A DNA stretch of 64,000 nt from Azolla caroliniana (Eukaryota > Polypodiophyta): contig JBHGNT010000015.1 of assembly GCA_043228905.1 (NCBI GenBank), positions 11,780,001-11,844,000 on the forward strand. The letters run 5' to 3'. Both the position numbers and the translations under genes were made by a program. The notes beneath the pieces were generated by a model, which saw nothing but the letters and a program-made list of their open reading frames with translations, had not been told where the DNA came from and made no database searches. Each line of letters begins with the position of its first letter. The first letter of the stretch is position 1. Below are positions 1 to 11,587 of this stretch, piece after piece.

Positions 1-11
1 TCGTCCTCTCG

Positions 12-1841
12 TTATTGGGCGTTGTCATCTTTTGTCCGGATGTGCTGAGCCACCTCCGTAGCCAATTTCTCTTCAAGCGTTTTTACGGCTTTTTGTCCGT
101 TAGCCCGTATCTCCTTTTCTCTGTCGGAGGATTGGCGTAGTTCTGCTCGAAGACGGTCAATTTCGGATTCCGCTAGCTGCACGGCTCTTTTTGCTTTTGA
201 GGCGATGGCGGTCTGAGCCTCGATTTCTTCTTTGAGAGCGTTGATAACGTGGTTCGGTGGCGGGGTTTCGTGTTGCGCCGTAGTCGTGTGAGCTTCGAAC
301 TCCGCGATGCGTGCGTTGGCCTTTTGTAATTCGGCTTCGACCAGTTTAACCTTCTTCCAGACATTCTTATTTTTTATGGCCATCTCCTTGGCGCCCGTAC
401 TGACCTTTGCTAGTTCCCGATGGACTTCAACTAGGGCCGTGTTTAAGGGTGGTATCTCCATCCCTACTCGTCGTACCCCGACGTTCCTCTGTCTGCCGAC
501 CCTGGCTAGCCGGTCCTCATCATCGCTCTCTGTTGTTTGTGTTAGGGCGCGCTCTATTATCTGACGTTCTGCATGCTCCTCGGCCATTCGTTGGGCGGCT
601 TTGACCTGTTGTGTTGCTAGGAACTCCATGAGCTCGAAAGAGGTACCGAACTGCAAGAGGGCGCTGAATTCGTGGGCCGTATCCAGAATATCCAGATATG
701 CCAAAACCTCGCTTTCCGCCGTCAATACTGCTTTCCCTCACTGGAACTGAGTCGTAATAATCGGTCGCAGCTCCCGGATGATTTCGAAGGTAGTATTCGG
801 CTCTGCTATTGCGGGGCCTTCGCCTGCTGTCGGTGCCTCCGGATCCGTGGGGGCGTTTTTTACCAACCCCCGCCCATCTTTTCTGTCCAATCTATGCCGT
901 TTTGGTCTAGGGCTTTCCCCCCGTGCTTCGGTGTCTGGTTCTGGGGCTACCTCCATGGGGTGTCTCGGCTGTTCCTCCTGCGTCACCCGTGTATCCGGTT
1001 GGTCGGTAGGAGGTGTTGTCCTTGGGCCTGGTTGGGCCAGTTGGGGTTCCTCCTCCCACTCTCGGGCCGCTAACTCCGCTAACCTGCATTTCACGGAGCG
1101 GGGCGGAGCCGTGGGTTGGCTGGGTTGTGGTGCTGGTAGGCCTCGGGGTGGAAACAGTACTGTAAGGTATTGTTGGATGATTAGCCTGTGCTTTTTGCCT
1201 ACTTGGTACACATGCAAGCCTTCCCTTAACCCTGGCCCTATGATGACCCCCCAGTCGACTGTACGCCCCTCAAAGGTGTCGATAATGATGGCCACCTTCT
1301 GTTTAGGCATCCTGTAAGCGTTGACATGGACGCAGCCTACTTCCAGTAGGAACTTGGCAAATTCACGGAAGAAGGGATCCGGAATCTGTTTTGTTCTATA
1401 GGCTTTGGCGGAGGATGAGTATGGACCAAAATACCGCTGCAGCGCCTCTGTAGGAGGTTTTTCGAAATGTCTTTCGCCTAGTGAGGATAGGTCTAACTTC
1501 TTCCGAATGGAAGAGTTGGTGACCGTGTCGATGTTAAGCCGCCTGGCGATGTCCATGGCGTCCGGGTGCGGAGGTGCTTCTGCGAACCGAATGTAACCAT
1601 CCAGACGCTTCTCCACGAGCCATCGGCGTAGGGCAGTAGAGATGAAGATCGACATCGCCAAAGTAGGTTCGTGGAGAGGAGACGGGTAGCAGTGGTGAGT
1701 TGGAGCTCTGAGATGTGATGGGGAAGAAGGTGAGGAGGAGCGATGGGAGCGTTGATAGCTAGACGCTGTGTTTCTGCTTTGTGCAGAAAACCTTCTATTT
1801 CCTTCTTTTTGTGGCTTAGGGTTCATTGGGCGGTGAGCCAT
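12..1841 (-). pseudogene. Extra 3' ORF of Gypsy-A (unknown protein, coiled coil)
   Basis: The frame runs from ATG at 1839-1841 to TAA at 12-14, 610 codons, broken only by one TGA at 738-740. It lies after the integrase in the same sense, where plant gypsy elements sometimes keep an env-like or accessory ORF. Residues 1-60 are basic and Ser-rich. About 60-235 look like a folded domain (an N-terminal IFISTALRRWLVEKRL stretch, later DWGVIIGPGLREGLHVYQVG). About 235-350 are Pro/Glu-rich. After the TGA the last ~240 residues are Glu/Ala/Lys-rich with heptad-like spacing, typical of a coiled coil. I see no transmembrane segment and no known retroviral domain. Function unknown; a structural or gag-like role is only a guess. 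Confidence 0.6.
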
Positions 1842-2117
1842 CGTGGTGCCGCGTGTTCTTGAACTAGGAGTTTGTGCATGCCTTTACTCGTTTTAATAGT
1901 CGCTATCTTCTCTTCTTCTTCTTCTTTTTTTTCATAACGGTTAGTTACCCCCTATTTTTACATTAAAGTACAATTGGGCCTGTCCCTTTTATGCTGCGGG
2001 TTCTCCGGCTTTGTCCCGTTCGGCGGTGAATGGGTTAGGTGGCGTAGGGCCCTAGTAAGGTTTGAGCCAAAACCCATTCACTTTTTGCCGTACTATTTCT
2101 CCAGCCAGTGTTCCTAG

Positions 2118-3485
2118 TTAGAACGTGCCCTGTTCCGCTCCAATTATCCAGTATGGGCCGGTCCAGCGGAAACGTAGCTTACCCGGCATCTGGCCCATGC
2201 GCGTTTGAAAAACTAGCACCGTTCGGCCTACGGCGAACTCCTTTTCCCTTGCGCTCCGATGTCGATCAACAAATGCTTTACGCCGTCGTTGTTCTTCTTC
2301 CAACATAGGCATGTTGTGGACGCGTTTCTCCCCTAGTTCAAGGAGTTGATAGAGCCGTTCCTCCTCTGACTTGGCTTCTGATAATCGGTTCCGTACCTGA
2401 ATGCACAAACTAGGTACCCGAAATTCGACCGGCATCACAACTTCTAGTCCAAACGCTAGCCAGAATGGTGTTGACTGTATGCTTGTTTTGTAACTAGTTT
2501 TGTACGCCCATAACGCACTCTGGAGTTTGGTATCCCAGTCCGTTCTATTTTCATTGACGGTTTTCTTCAAAATGGTCTATAAAGTTTTGTTCGTGGATTC
2601 CGCTAATCCATTCGCTTGTGGGTAGTATGGCGTGCTTTTCTTGTGGACGACTGCGTAATGCTGTGTTAGTTCCCGAACCACCGTATTGAGGAAGTGGCTC
2701 CCCTGGTCACTGATGAGCTCAATCGGGCAACCGAACCGGCACCAGATGTGCTCGTACAGAAATTTGGCTGTGACGGCCGCCGTATTTTCCCGTAGTGCCT
2801 TTGCTTCTACCCATTTGGTACAGTAATCCGTGGCTACCAATATATATTTGTTGCCCGTACGGGCTGCTTCTAGTGTGAAGGGCCCCACAAAATCCAATCC
2901 CCACTTTTGGAAGGGATCCAGCAGTAATACGGGCTGGTGTGGCATCCTTGCGTCCTCCGCGGGCTGACCCATCCGCTGGCACAAATCACACTTTCTACAA
3001 TACTCGGATGCGTCCTTCTGCGTTGTTGGCCACCATAAGCCCGCCTGCCAGACTTTGCGGGCTGTCACGTTGCTCACGTAATGGCCGTCGGCCGTGCCGC
3101 AATGTGCCTCCCGTAAAACTGCTTCTTTTTCATCCTGACAGACTCCACGTCGCCAAATGCCATCACTTCCTTTGTGATATAAATACCCTTCGACCAGGCA
3201 AAAGTGACGGCTTCGGACGGCTAGTCGTTTCTTCTCGTCTGTGCGTAATTGTGGTGGAGGTAGTCCTGTAGTCAAAAAGTACGTCATTTCCATAAGCCAT
3301 CGATCCGGAAAGGTGGCTTCCATTTTTTCTGCAAATGTCGCTACTCGCCAGATGTTGGCGTCCGGAAAATCGTCGTCGTCTTTCTGTACTGTTTCTCCAT
3401 TCTCAAGTCTGCTCAAAAAATCCGCCACTGCGTGTTGCGTCCCTGGCCGGTGCTGAATTACGAACTCAAATTCCTGGAGCAGCAA
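2118..3485 (-). pseudogene. Gypsy-A integrase
   Basis: Integrase inserts the cDNA into host chromosomes. The zinc-binding HHCC motif is visible (HCGTADGHY... then CRKCDLCQR). The catalytic triad follows: Asp in WGLDFVGPF, Asp in ISDQGSHF, and Glu in QANGLAESTNKT. The frame has a TAG at 2577-2579, after which the same frame continues, and a TAA at 2118-2120; weak homology (an NGFWLKPY-like tail) runs on to about 2050. It is one nucleotide out of frame with the upstream RT/RNase H reading near 3485-3495. Typical gypsy integrase length, but not functional as it stands. Confidence 0.85.
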
Positions 3486-5709
3486 CCAATTTCCCTGTCA
3501 GGGCTTGTTTCTCCACCAAATACAATAATGCCGAATGATCCACGTGGAACGTGAATTTCCGTTCTAGTAAATAATGTCGGAATTTATTGATGCTATAGAT
3601 CATCCCTAGTACCTCCCGCTCTGTTGTGGAATAGTTACGCTCTACTGTTGATAATTTACGACTTGCGTAGTATACTGGCCTGTACCAATTTGGTTCGGTG
3701 AGTTGCATTAGCGCGCTTCCTATTGCTATGTCTGAGGCGTCGACGAACACGTGGAATGGCTTCGCCCAAACTGGAGGTTGTACTACGGGCACCTGCGTGA
3801 GCATAATCTTAAGTGCCTCATAGGCCTTATCCTTTGTTGCAATCCATTGGAAAGGAGTCCGATGTACGGCAGCATGTAGTGGCATGGCGAAGTCCGCCAA
3901 ATACCGTATCATCCGACTATGCCACCGTATTTGGCCCAGAAACCTGCTAAGTGCTTTGGCATTTGTTGGAGTTTTAGCTTGCGTAATAGCGGAGATCTTG
4001 TTTGGGTCGACCGCTATTCCTTCCTTGCTGACTATGTGGCCTAGGAGAGTCCCGCTGGTCACGCCGAAGGCACATTTCGCGAGATTCAGGCTTAAGCGTG
4101 CGGTGCGGCAACATTCCAGGCAGAGACGTAAGTGCGAGAAATGGTCTTTTGTTCGCCCATATACCACAAAATCGTCTAAAAAGACTTGCATGAACGCCGA
4201 AATGTATTCCCCAAAGATCTCCGTAATCGTTCGTTGGAATGTTGCCCGTGCTTTCTTTAACCCGAACATCATGACGACCGCCACATATACTCCCCAGTCC
4301 GTGACAAATGTCGTCTTCTCCTGGTCGTCGGGGTGCATACGTACTTGGTTATAGCCACTGAAGCCATCTAAGAAACTGTACATGTCATGGCCTGCGACGG
4401 CGTCTAGCACGCTATCGGTGAAGGGTAAGGGAAATGCGTCCGTAATGGTTACGACGTTTAATTTCCGGTAATCCACGCATACCCGTATTTTGCCGTTTTT
4501 CTTTGGGACAACCACTATCGGGCTAAGCCATGTCGCTTGTTTTACTGGCCGTATGAACCCAACCCTCAGTAGCTTGTCAATTTCTTCTTTCACGCGGGTC
4601 GCGTAATTGGGGTTCATGCAGTAGCGACGCTGCTGGACAGGTTTCGCGTCCGTTGCTAAATTGATCTTATGCTGATAGAACTTGGGATCTAAACCCTTCA
4701 TGTCCTCATGAGCCCACGCGAACACATATTTATATTCCGTGAGTAGTGCGATCATTGTGGTTCTCTGGTCCGGCCTCAATTCCTTTGCTATGGAGAGGAA
4801 CCGGGGTTCCGATCCCGTACCCATATTTACTTCGTCGAGAGCGGAAGCGGTGACCCGTCGTGAAATCTCCATTTCCCTTTCGAAGGCCGCCCGTGCTCTG
4901 CTGAGTTCCAATATGGACTCTGGGTTTGGTTCGTGCGGCTCTTCGCTCGGAACAATGGCCGTAGTATATTCTGTCGCAGTTGCGATGACATCTATCTCGA
5001 ACAGTGGAATAATCCGAGGATGTTCGTCAAGGTACGCTTCCAATTCGGCATCCTCCACCCCAGCCAGCATATTGATGTCTTCCGCATACAACGGTGTTAT
5101 CCCCTTAGGTTGGGGCGTGTTGCCTTCCGTAGGAACACGAACCTTGATGCGTCCCTGCCGGAAACTGATACACTCGTGTTCCCAGCTCTGCTTGATATTT
5201 GTTGTCCGAAGCCATGGTCTGCCCAGAAGCACTGGGTACACTCCTAGCGCATCCAAAGTGAGGACGACCGTCGATATGTCGAAGCGGTGTCCGCCCACGA
5301 TGATGCCTATTTTGCGAATTAGCCCCAACAGTCGCACTAATCGGGTATCTGCCATGCGAAGCCAGAATGGACACGCCTCCCATTCGGAAATGTCCAACTG
5401 TTCGCAAGTTTTCGCGCTAATCACATTGACGCCTGAGCTGCCGTCGATTACACATCCAGGGACTTCCTGTCCGTGCAATATTACTGTAATGGCCGGGTTG
5501 TGCTGATCCACCACTGGTGGTCCCTCGCTGACGTCAGTCAGGTTTGTGGCAACGCTCGCCCCGGTCATGCCCGCCACCTGTGCTTCCATGGTCTGGCGGA
5601 AACGTGGAACTAGCAGTAGCAGTTTTTCCATAGTTAACGTGATTTCACAGCCTGCTAACACCTGCCAAATGGGGTCCAGCCCCGGTTTTTCGTTCTCTGT
5701 CCGCTTCAT
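3466..5709 (-). pseudogene. Gypsy-A protease, reverse transcriptase and RNase H
   Basis: A 747-codon open frame holds the pol enzymes. The aspartic protease comes first, with a DGSSGVNVIS active-site-like motif (DGS in place of the usual DSG/DTG) and VLLGRPWL as the flap-end motif. RT follows, with KIRVCVDYRKLN, the catalytic FLDDFVVYG and the LGHIVSKEGI thumb motif. RNase H begins at VFVDASDIAIG. The frame ends at a stop after the RNase H, where a one-base shift is needed to join the integrase. The 5' end follows an in-frame TAG at 5725-5727. This is the best preserved part of Gypsy-A. Confidence 0.88.
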
Positions 5710-5727
5710 TGCGTTCGAGGACTCCTA

Positions 5728-7032
5728 CCTCATACGTTCCGTATTGGTCACGTTTGCTTTTTCCACCCAGGCTTGCTGGCGTGTCGTGACTTGTTGCACC
5801 TCCGCCGTAATCGTGTTGACGGCAGGCCCCTTTCCCTTGCATGCTAGGCATTGTGTGGCATAATGTCCGAGTTGCTGACAAATAAAACAATGGATGCTTG
5901 ATTCTCCCTTCTCAGCCCCAGGTACAATGTGCAGTTCTCCGGCCTCATTTGTCGGGACGTACGCGGTGGCTGCTATTGATCCCGTCGTTGTTCCTGGTGC
6001 CGCTCATCCCCCGAGCTTTCGTCATAACGCCGGTGATCCCTATATTTTCGAGGCTTACCCCGATAGCCATTGAAGCCGCCCCATTTGTTTATCGGGCGTT
6101 GATGTCCGTATCGCCGACCCCCTTTGGCATAACTCGGATGTCCACGATAATCCTCATCCTCCGGGTCCTCCTCCTCGGACTCATTGTGATTCCGGCGATT
6201 CCGGTTGTACCTGTCCTCCCGCGGGTTGCGATCCTTATACCGGGGTTGGTCTTCTTGCCTCCTTTGTTCCGCCCGATATGGTTGCAGCTGTGTGTCCATG
6301 CTACGGATTGCGGGCGTGGCTCTGTTTAACATATTGTACTCGCATTGGTCGACTGTGTGAACCTTCGAGTGGCAGATTGGGCAGTGGATTCGTATATTGC
6401 ACTCCACCGCGGAATGCCCCGAGTTCAAGCAAATCGTGCACTGGATTGCCTGACGAAATTGGCGTTCCTTATCTTGAGGTAACGCTTGTTGGAACCCTCT
6501 GGTGGAAAAAATGCAAGAAGGCGAACTGCAGCTAATCGAAGGTTGTTATGGTTGGTAAATCCATCTGTGAATGCCAGAACACCGCACGCCCATCTAATGT
6601 TAATCCGAACTCCGTCATTTTTTACTGGTGTGCACCCGTCTCGGAAAGGTTCTGTGCCATGTGGTTCGCATTCCAAACGTTCAAGAACATGCGAATATGA
6701 GTTGTGGCGTCGGTTTCGCCATTAAAGCGGGGGTAGGCAAAGGCCATCGTGGGAGCTACGGCGGATCGGAAAAGGTCACCGGGTGACTGCGGTAAGTGTG
6801 GTCCCCTCGCCTCGTCGAGGTATTTGGGGAGCAAGGAATCCCCTTTGCACTCCTGGCAGGTATTACTGGGGTCGCCGATGCGCGGCTTTTGCCGGGCGTG
6901 TTCTTCTGCCTGGCGTGTGACGGACCTTGTTATTGGCCGGTCTTGTCTTGTTGGTTCTCTGGGTCGTCTGCGGCTAAACATCCATTCGTTGTTGCTCGTC
7001 TGTGAGGAAACACAGATCACCAAGCGTGCCAA
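5728..7032 (-). pseudogene. Gypsy-A gag remnants with CCHC knuckles
   Basis: Gag is spread over three frames. The N-terminal part (7032-6622) carries a capsid-like stretch ending in HIRMFLNVWNANHMAQNL. A middle piece at 6428-5973 contains a knuckle-like CPICHSKVHTVDQC, then an Arg/Glu/Asp-rich region. A further CCHC knuckle, CFICQQLGHYATQC, lies at about 5890-5845 in the same frame as pol and continues to the TAG at 5725-5727. The frame changes indicate decay, so boundaries are approximate. Confidence 0.65.
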
Positions 7033-7034
7033 AA
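7019..7034 (-). other. Probable primer-binding site of Gypsy-A
   Basis: Directly inside the LTR the minus strand reads TTTTGGCACGCTTGGTG. A TGG shortly after the LTR end is the hallmark of a tRNA primer-binding site. It is not the initiator-Met type used by the copia elements here, and I cannot assign the tRNA. Confidence 0.45.
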
Positions 7035-7035
7035 G

Positions 7036-7475
7036 TGTTGCCTCTTAGGAACACGGTCCATGGTCAGTCCGTCGACCTAGACCCCAAGGTGAGTGGGAAC
7101 AACAAACAGAGCTTAAGCGTACTGCGTAAGAAGAGAACCATTGTGGTTCCTCCGTGTGTAAGGGGAGACGGCTACAACCGACTCCTTATCACAGGTTGCG
7201 CTTACGTACTACTACGCTTACATATCCGAGACACAGACACTGAATTAGTCGTAGCTATACACAGAAACTCAGAGAAGATAGTATTCTATTATCAGGCGTT
7301 CTTTTACAATTCTCAAAATTTACACGCACCTCCTTAAGAGGTTTTCTACCCTTTATATATGCAGGGTCTAATTAGCCGTTCACGCGGGGAAGCGTGAACC
7401 GTTACATACGTTACGCTTTATATAGTTTCTTATTCCTACGCTTTTGGCCGTCGGTTACTATTCCGGCGGACAACA
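7036..7475 (-). repeat. 5' LTR of Gypsy-A
   Basis: This 440-bp segment has matching inverted ends TGTTG and CAACA, sits just upstream of gag, and has the primer-binding region at its inner edge. No second copy is inside the window, so the borders rest on the terminal motif and position only. A TATA-like stretch (tttatatatgc) lies at 7351-7361. Confidence 0.6.
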
Positions 7476-7908
7476 AGTGGAAGAGATGTGTGTTATGTGT
7501 ATGTGTGAGAGGAAAGAGGAGAGGAGAGAAACACAAGATAGATAAGAGACAAAATGAAATACTCAAGAAGAAGGAGATGTATATTAAGAAGGAGAATATG
7601 ATAAATGAAAATGTAGCATTACAAGGAGTCACAACCGACTTAGTATGAAGTATGAGGAGGGTGCTTTATATAGAGTCACTCTCTCTCTCTTCATTAACTT
7701 TACAACAACCACTCTCTCTCTCTTGGGGAATGTGAAGACTCACAGTCATGGGGAATATGTAACTCATTAGTTATGTGTCATAGAATATGATTCTATGACA
7801 CATAGTTAATGTGTAGAGAGTAGTGGTGTGACTCTTGACTTTTGAGTAATCATAGATTCTCAAAAGGTGTGTTCACACGTTGTGCTATGTTGAGCTTGAT
7901 TCTCAACA
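7476..7908 (-). repeat. Copia-type LTR fragment (same family as the right-edge LTR)
   Basis: The segment ends in TGTTGAGCTTGATTCTCAACA and shares its order of landmarks with 62880-63254: a purine-rich start, CT-rich runs, a perfect hairpin around TGTGTCATAGAA, a GTGTTCACAC motif and the same terminal motif. The adjoining sequence at 7909 onward is the chromodomain end of Gypsy-B, so the LTR is inserted there. Its beginning is missing, cut by Gypsy-A. Confidence 0.65.
7772..7804. repeat. Perfect 14-bp inverted repeat (hairpin) in LTR
   Basis: TATGTGTCATAGAA at 7772-7785 is followed after 5 bases by its exact reverse complement at 7791-7804. The related LTR at the right edge keeps a 12-bp version at 63131-63162. 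Confidence 0.85.
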
Positions 7909-9225
7909 AACCTAACCAGCACACGAGATAATAAAGTTTCTTACGTACTATCTTGGAGTCCAGAACAACTTTGACTTCGAATTCTGGGCCATCAACAAGT
8001 TGAACCGGAGGTGGGGGTAGAACAACCCGATCTGGAATGGAACTAGCATTGTAAGGTTCCAAAAATGAGACATGAAATACTCGGTGTAGATGCATGTGTG
8101 GGGGTAGATCAAGGTGGAATGCAACATCATTGATTTGATGAGAGATAATAAATGGACCAAGCCATTGATAATCCAACTTATCACAAGGTCTAGTGGTCTT
8201 CACATTACGTCGTAATAGCCATACACGATCCCCAATTCGAAATTTTGGTTCCTCTGGTGAGGAGTCAAGACAATGACAATCTGCAACCTTCTTGTGTGTG
8301 GCTTGACCTGTATGCAAATGGTGAGAAAGTGCAACATGAACTTCTTGGAGTTGGAGTAGACGGTCCTCAGCGGTAGGATTTTTTGAGATTTCTGAATGTT
8401 CGATCATCATCCAATGGGGATGATATCCTATGTTTGCAAAAAATGGAGTAAATCCTATTGAGGAATGAACCGAATTATTGTATGCAAACTCTGGAAAGTG
8501 TAAAAAATCCACCCAATCATCCTGTTGATAATTGATGAAACATCGAAGATATTGATCTAGAGTTTGATTTGTGCGCTCGGTTTGACCGTGACTTTGTGGA
8601 TGATAGCTTGAAGAAAGTTTACAAGAGACTTTGAGCATCTCAAGCAAGTGTTTCCAGAATTTTGAGATGAATTGTGGGCCACTATCACTAATAATGTCAT
8701 TTGGAAGACCATGAAGCTGAAAATACTTCTTTCATAATGATGTCTACAGTTTCTTTAATGTTGATAGTTTTCGTGCATGGAAGAAAATGCGCCATCTTTG
8801 TGAATCGATCTACTACAGTGAGGATAACATCAAAACTCTTTGAAAGTGGAAGATATGTTATAAAGTCCACACAGATGGATTTCCATGGACCAATAGGAAC
8901 TGGCAATGGATGTAATAACCCATATGTTCGATGTCACAGAATATTTGACCGACAACACACGTCACAAGTACGAACATAATCCTCAACAAACTCCCGAAGA
9001 TGAGGCCACCAATAGTTTCGAGAAACTAGCTCCAAAGTTTTGTGGATTCCAAAGTGACCAGCCATTGGGTTGTCATCACAATATTACATTACTTGGAGTC
9101 GAGATGAACCATTGGGGACATACAAAAGAGTGTTACGAAAAAGTAACCCATTTTCCTATTGAAACTGGTTATAATCTTTACAAGGATACTTGGATTTTGA
9201 AGAAGACACACGGTCTGAAATGATA
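7909..9225 (-). pseudogene. Gypsy-B integrase and truncated chromodomain
   Basis: Integrase catalytic core motifs are visible: Asp in CVDFITYLPLSKSFDVILTVVDRF (about 8875-8800) and the Glu motif HGQTERTNQTL near 8590. The C-terminal part has the gypsy WLLRRN and GPFI motifs, then a chromodomain start (EVKVVLDSKIVRKK, LYYLVCWLG) that normally binds modified histone H3. The reading breaks at 7909 where the LTR fragment begins. Stops at several points, including 8648-8696 and before 8906, show decay. Confidence 0.8.
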
Positions 9226-9431
9226 TGATTCAATACATCTTGAGAAAATTCATCAGAAATGATACCTATTCGGATTGAATCAAGGAACCTGAAATCTTCA
9301 GGTGCTTTAGAGGCATTAATAGTCAATAGTCGAAACCGATCAGGCCCTAGGATGACTTGCTTTTGATGATCAAATGTGGGCTCACCTAGTTGTGGCGCTA
9401 AATAAGATCGTCGTGATAGAGTGTCCGCCTT

Positions 9432-10835
9432 TCATTGTTGTACTCCAGGGCGATATGTGATGAGGAAGTCAAAACGCATCAGGAATTGTGCCCAACGAGC
9501 TTGGCGTCGACTCAAAACTCTAGCATTTTGAAAGTATGTGAGATTTTTATGATCATTGTAAACAATAATTTGGTGGGGAGAACCTTCTAAGAGATGACTC
9601 CATTGCTCAAACGAGTCTATAATGGCCAGGAGCTCTTTTTCGTGAATCTCATAATTGATCTCTATAGCTTTGAATTTGCGTGAATGGAAAGCAATTGGAT
9701 GCAACTTTCCGTCATCTCCAACCTGGGACAAGATACTTCCTAGTGCAAAATCAGACGCATCCGCCTCGATGATAAAGGGTTTTTCTAGGTCAGCATGAAG
9801 TAGAATAGGAGCGGAAGTGAATGCTCTCTTTAGGTTTTCAAAATCTTTGGCCGCATTGGAACTCCATGTGAACGACTTGTTCTTTTGTGTAAGCTCCGTG
9901 AGAGGCATCACGATGTTCGAGTAGTTCTTGATAAATTTGCGGTAAAAATTCGCAAATCCTAAGAAACACTGAACATCACGCACTGAGAGAGGTGTTTCCC
10001 AATTTAGAATTGTATGCAGCTTGAATGGATCCATAGATATACCTTGTTGTGAAACCACATACCCTAGAAACTCCACGTGGTTTTGATCAAAGCTACACTT
10101 CTCGAGTTTGGCATAGAGCCCATATTCTCGTAAGCGTTGGAGGACTTGGCGGACATGTGTGTCATGCTCTTCTTGACTTTTTGAGTAGATCAATATGTCA
10201 TCAAGATATACTATGGTAAATGAATCCAAGAAGTCGCGAAAAATATCATTCGCCATGTGTTGAAAAACTGTGGGCGCATTCGTGAGACCAAAATGCATAA
10301 CCGTGTACTCGAAATGTCTGTATCGAGTACGGAACGTTGTCTTCCATTCGTCTCCTAGACGTATCCAAACAAGGTTGTATGTGCCTCAAAGGTCTAGCTT
10401 TATGAAAACTTTAGCTCCACTAAGACGCTCTAGTAAACTCGATATCAAGGGTAGAGCATATCTATTTCGAACTGTGATTTTGTTTAAACCTCGATAATCC
10501 ACGACCAATCGTAAAGACCCATCTTTCTCCTTGACAAAGAATATGGGTGCACCAGCAGGGCTTTTAGAATGTTAAATGAATCCATTTGCTAGGTGCTCAT
10601 CTATATACTCTCGAAGGGCCTTGAGTTCAGAAGGTGATAGATTATATATTGGGCCCCATGGTGGCTCTTTCCCAGGTTGTAGATCGATCAGACAATCATA
10701 AGGACGATGGTTTGGAAGAGAACTAGCTTTAGTTTTGTTGAAGATGTCTTTAAAATCCAAGTACTTAGTAGGGAGGTGAGTACATGCCCCTTGTGAACTA
10801 GAGGATGGATTTGCCGTTATTGCAAAGACAAACAT
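9432..10835 (-). pseudogene. Gypsy-B reverse transcriptase and RNase H
   Basis: The N-terminal RT piece (10835-10572) ends in LREYIDEHLANGFI. The palm domain (10298-9432) has FGLTNAPTVFQ and the catalytic IVYLDDILIYSKS, then the LGYVVSQQGI motif. RNase H follows with IEADASDFALGSILSQ. The section 10299-10571 is RT in broken frames. Length and order are typical for gypsy pol; the enzyme is not expressed intact. Confidence 0.85.
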
Positions 10836-10856
10836 TTCATTTGTTCGCCCGTCTTC

Positions 10857-11078
10857 TCATAAGTTTTGTAGAGATATGAGCGAGATTTGGTGAGGTTTTG
10901 AATCTTGGTTGGTAGTAACAAAGCTGTTGGATTCAGGTTTCTGCTGGAAATCATTGATTGCTCGATTTCTCCAGTCAATTTCAGGATTATGAAGCTCAAA
11001 CAAAGGCAAACCAAGGATAACCGGATGCTCAGGTCTACTAATTATATTGAAGGAAATCACACAAGCAAAGCTACCAAG
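10857..11078 (-). pseudogene. Gypsy-B protease, C-terminal half
   Basis: The minus strand encodes LGSFACVISFN followed by VILGLPLFELHNPEIDW, the end of the retroviral-type aspartic protease and the start of the RT linker. It joins in frame to the N-terminal half at 14216 if the 11079-14210 insertion and one copy of CCAAG are ignored. Confidence 0.8.
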
Positions 11079-11587
11079 TGATAGGGTGTTTAAGACAAAG
11101 GGTAATGTTACACTATATGAGGGCTTGACCAAACCGGTTAGATCGAGTTATGACTCATAATATATTATATAGATCAAGGTATCTACGAATGAGAGAGAGA
11201 GACTCAAGAAATTAAGAGAAAAGATAGAGAAGATGAGAAAGAGATAAGATTGTTATGATATTCCAATATCAAGACAATACAAAGGAGATAAACTCCACAT
11301 TCAACTAAGAAACCAAAGACCTTACTACCAATCACTCAAACCCACAATTAAGACCCTTCCTCTTCCACTAAGACCCTTCTTCCTAATCCTCCCTCTCCTC
11401 TATTAGGATCCTCTCCCTATTAGTCCCCCCCTTCCACTAAGACCTTTCCCTAAGACTCTTCCTCCTCTATCCGGACCTCCACTTCTTCTTTTAAAATTTT
11501 CTTCTTCCTCCTCGTTCACGCTATTTTTAGAAGCTTTTTATCTCCTATTTTTTGCTAAGATCCAACGACCTTCTAATCTTCATATCT
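11079..11587 (-). repeat. Truncated 3' LTR of the gag-protease element
   Basis: It aligns with 13417-13927 from TGATA through the pyrimidine-rich blocks to the shared TCATATCT, then the similarity stops. The stop codon of the gag-protease ORF lies inside the edge of this repeat, as expected of a deletion junction. Confidence 0.8.

Larger units (their letters stand above)
1..7475 (-). mobile_element. Gypsy-A: partial Ty3/gypsy LTR retrotransposon
   Basis: Reading leftward on the minus strand the order is 5' LTR (7475-7036), primer-binding region, decayed gag, protease, reverse transcriptase, RNase H, integrase, then an extra ORF (1841-12). The 3' LTR lies beyond the left edge. No chromodomain follows the integrase. 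The domain order PR-RT-RH-IN places it in Ty3/gypsy; lack of a chromodomain and the extra 3' ORF suggest the non-chromoviral branch (inference). The coding part is broken by several stops and frame changes, so this copy cannot make a normal polyprotein. It ends inside a copia-type LTR at 7476, so it probably inserted into that LTR. Confidence 0.85.
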
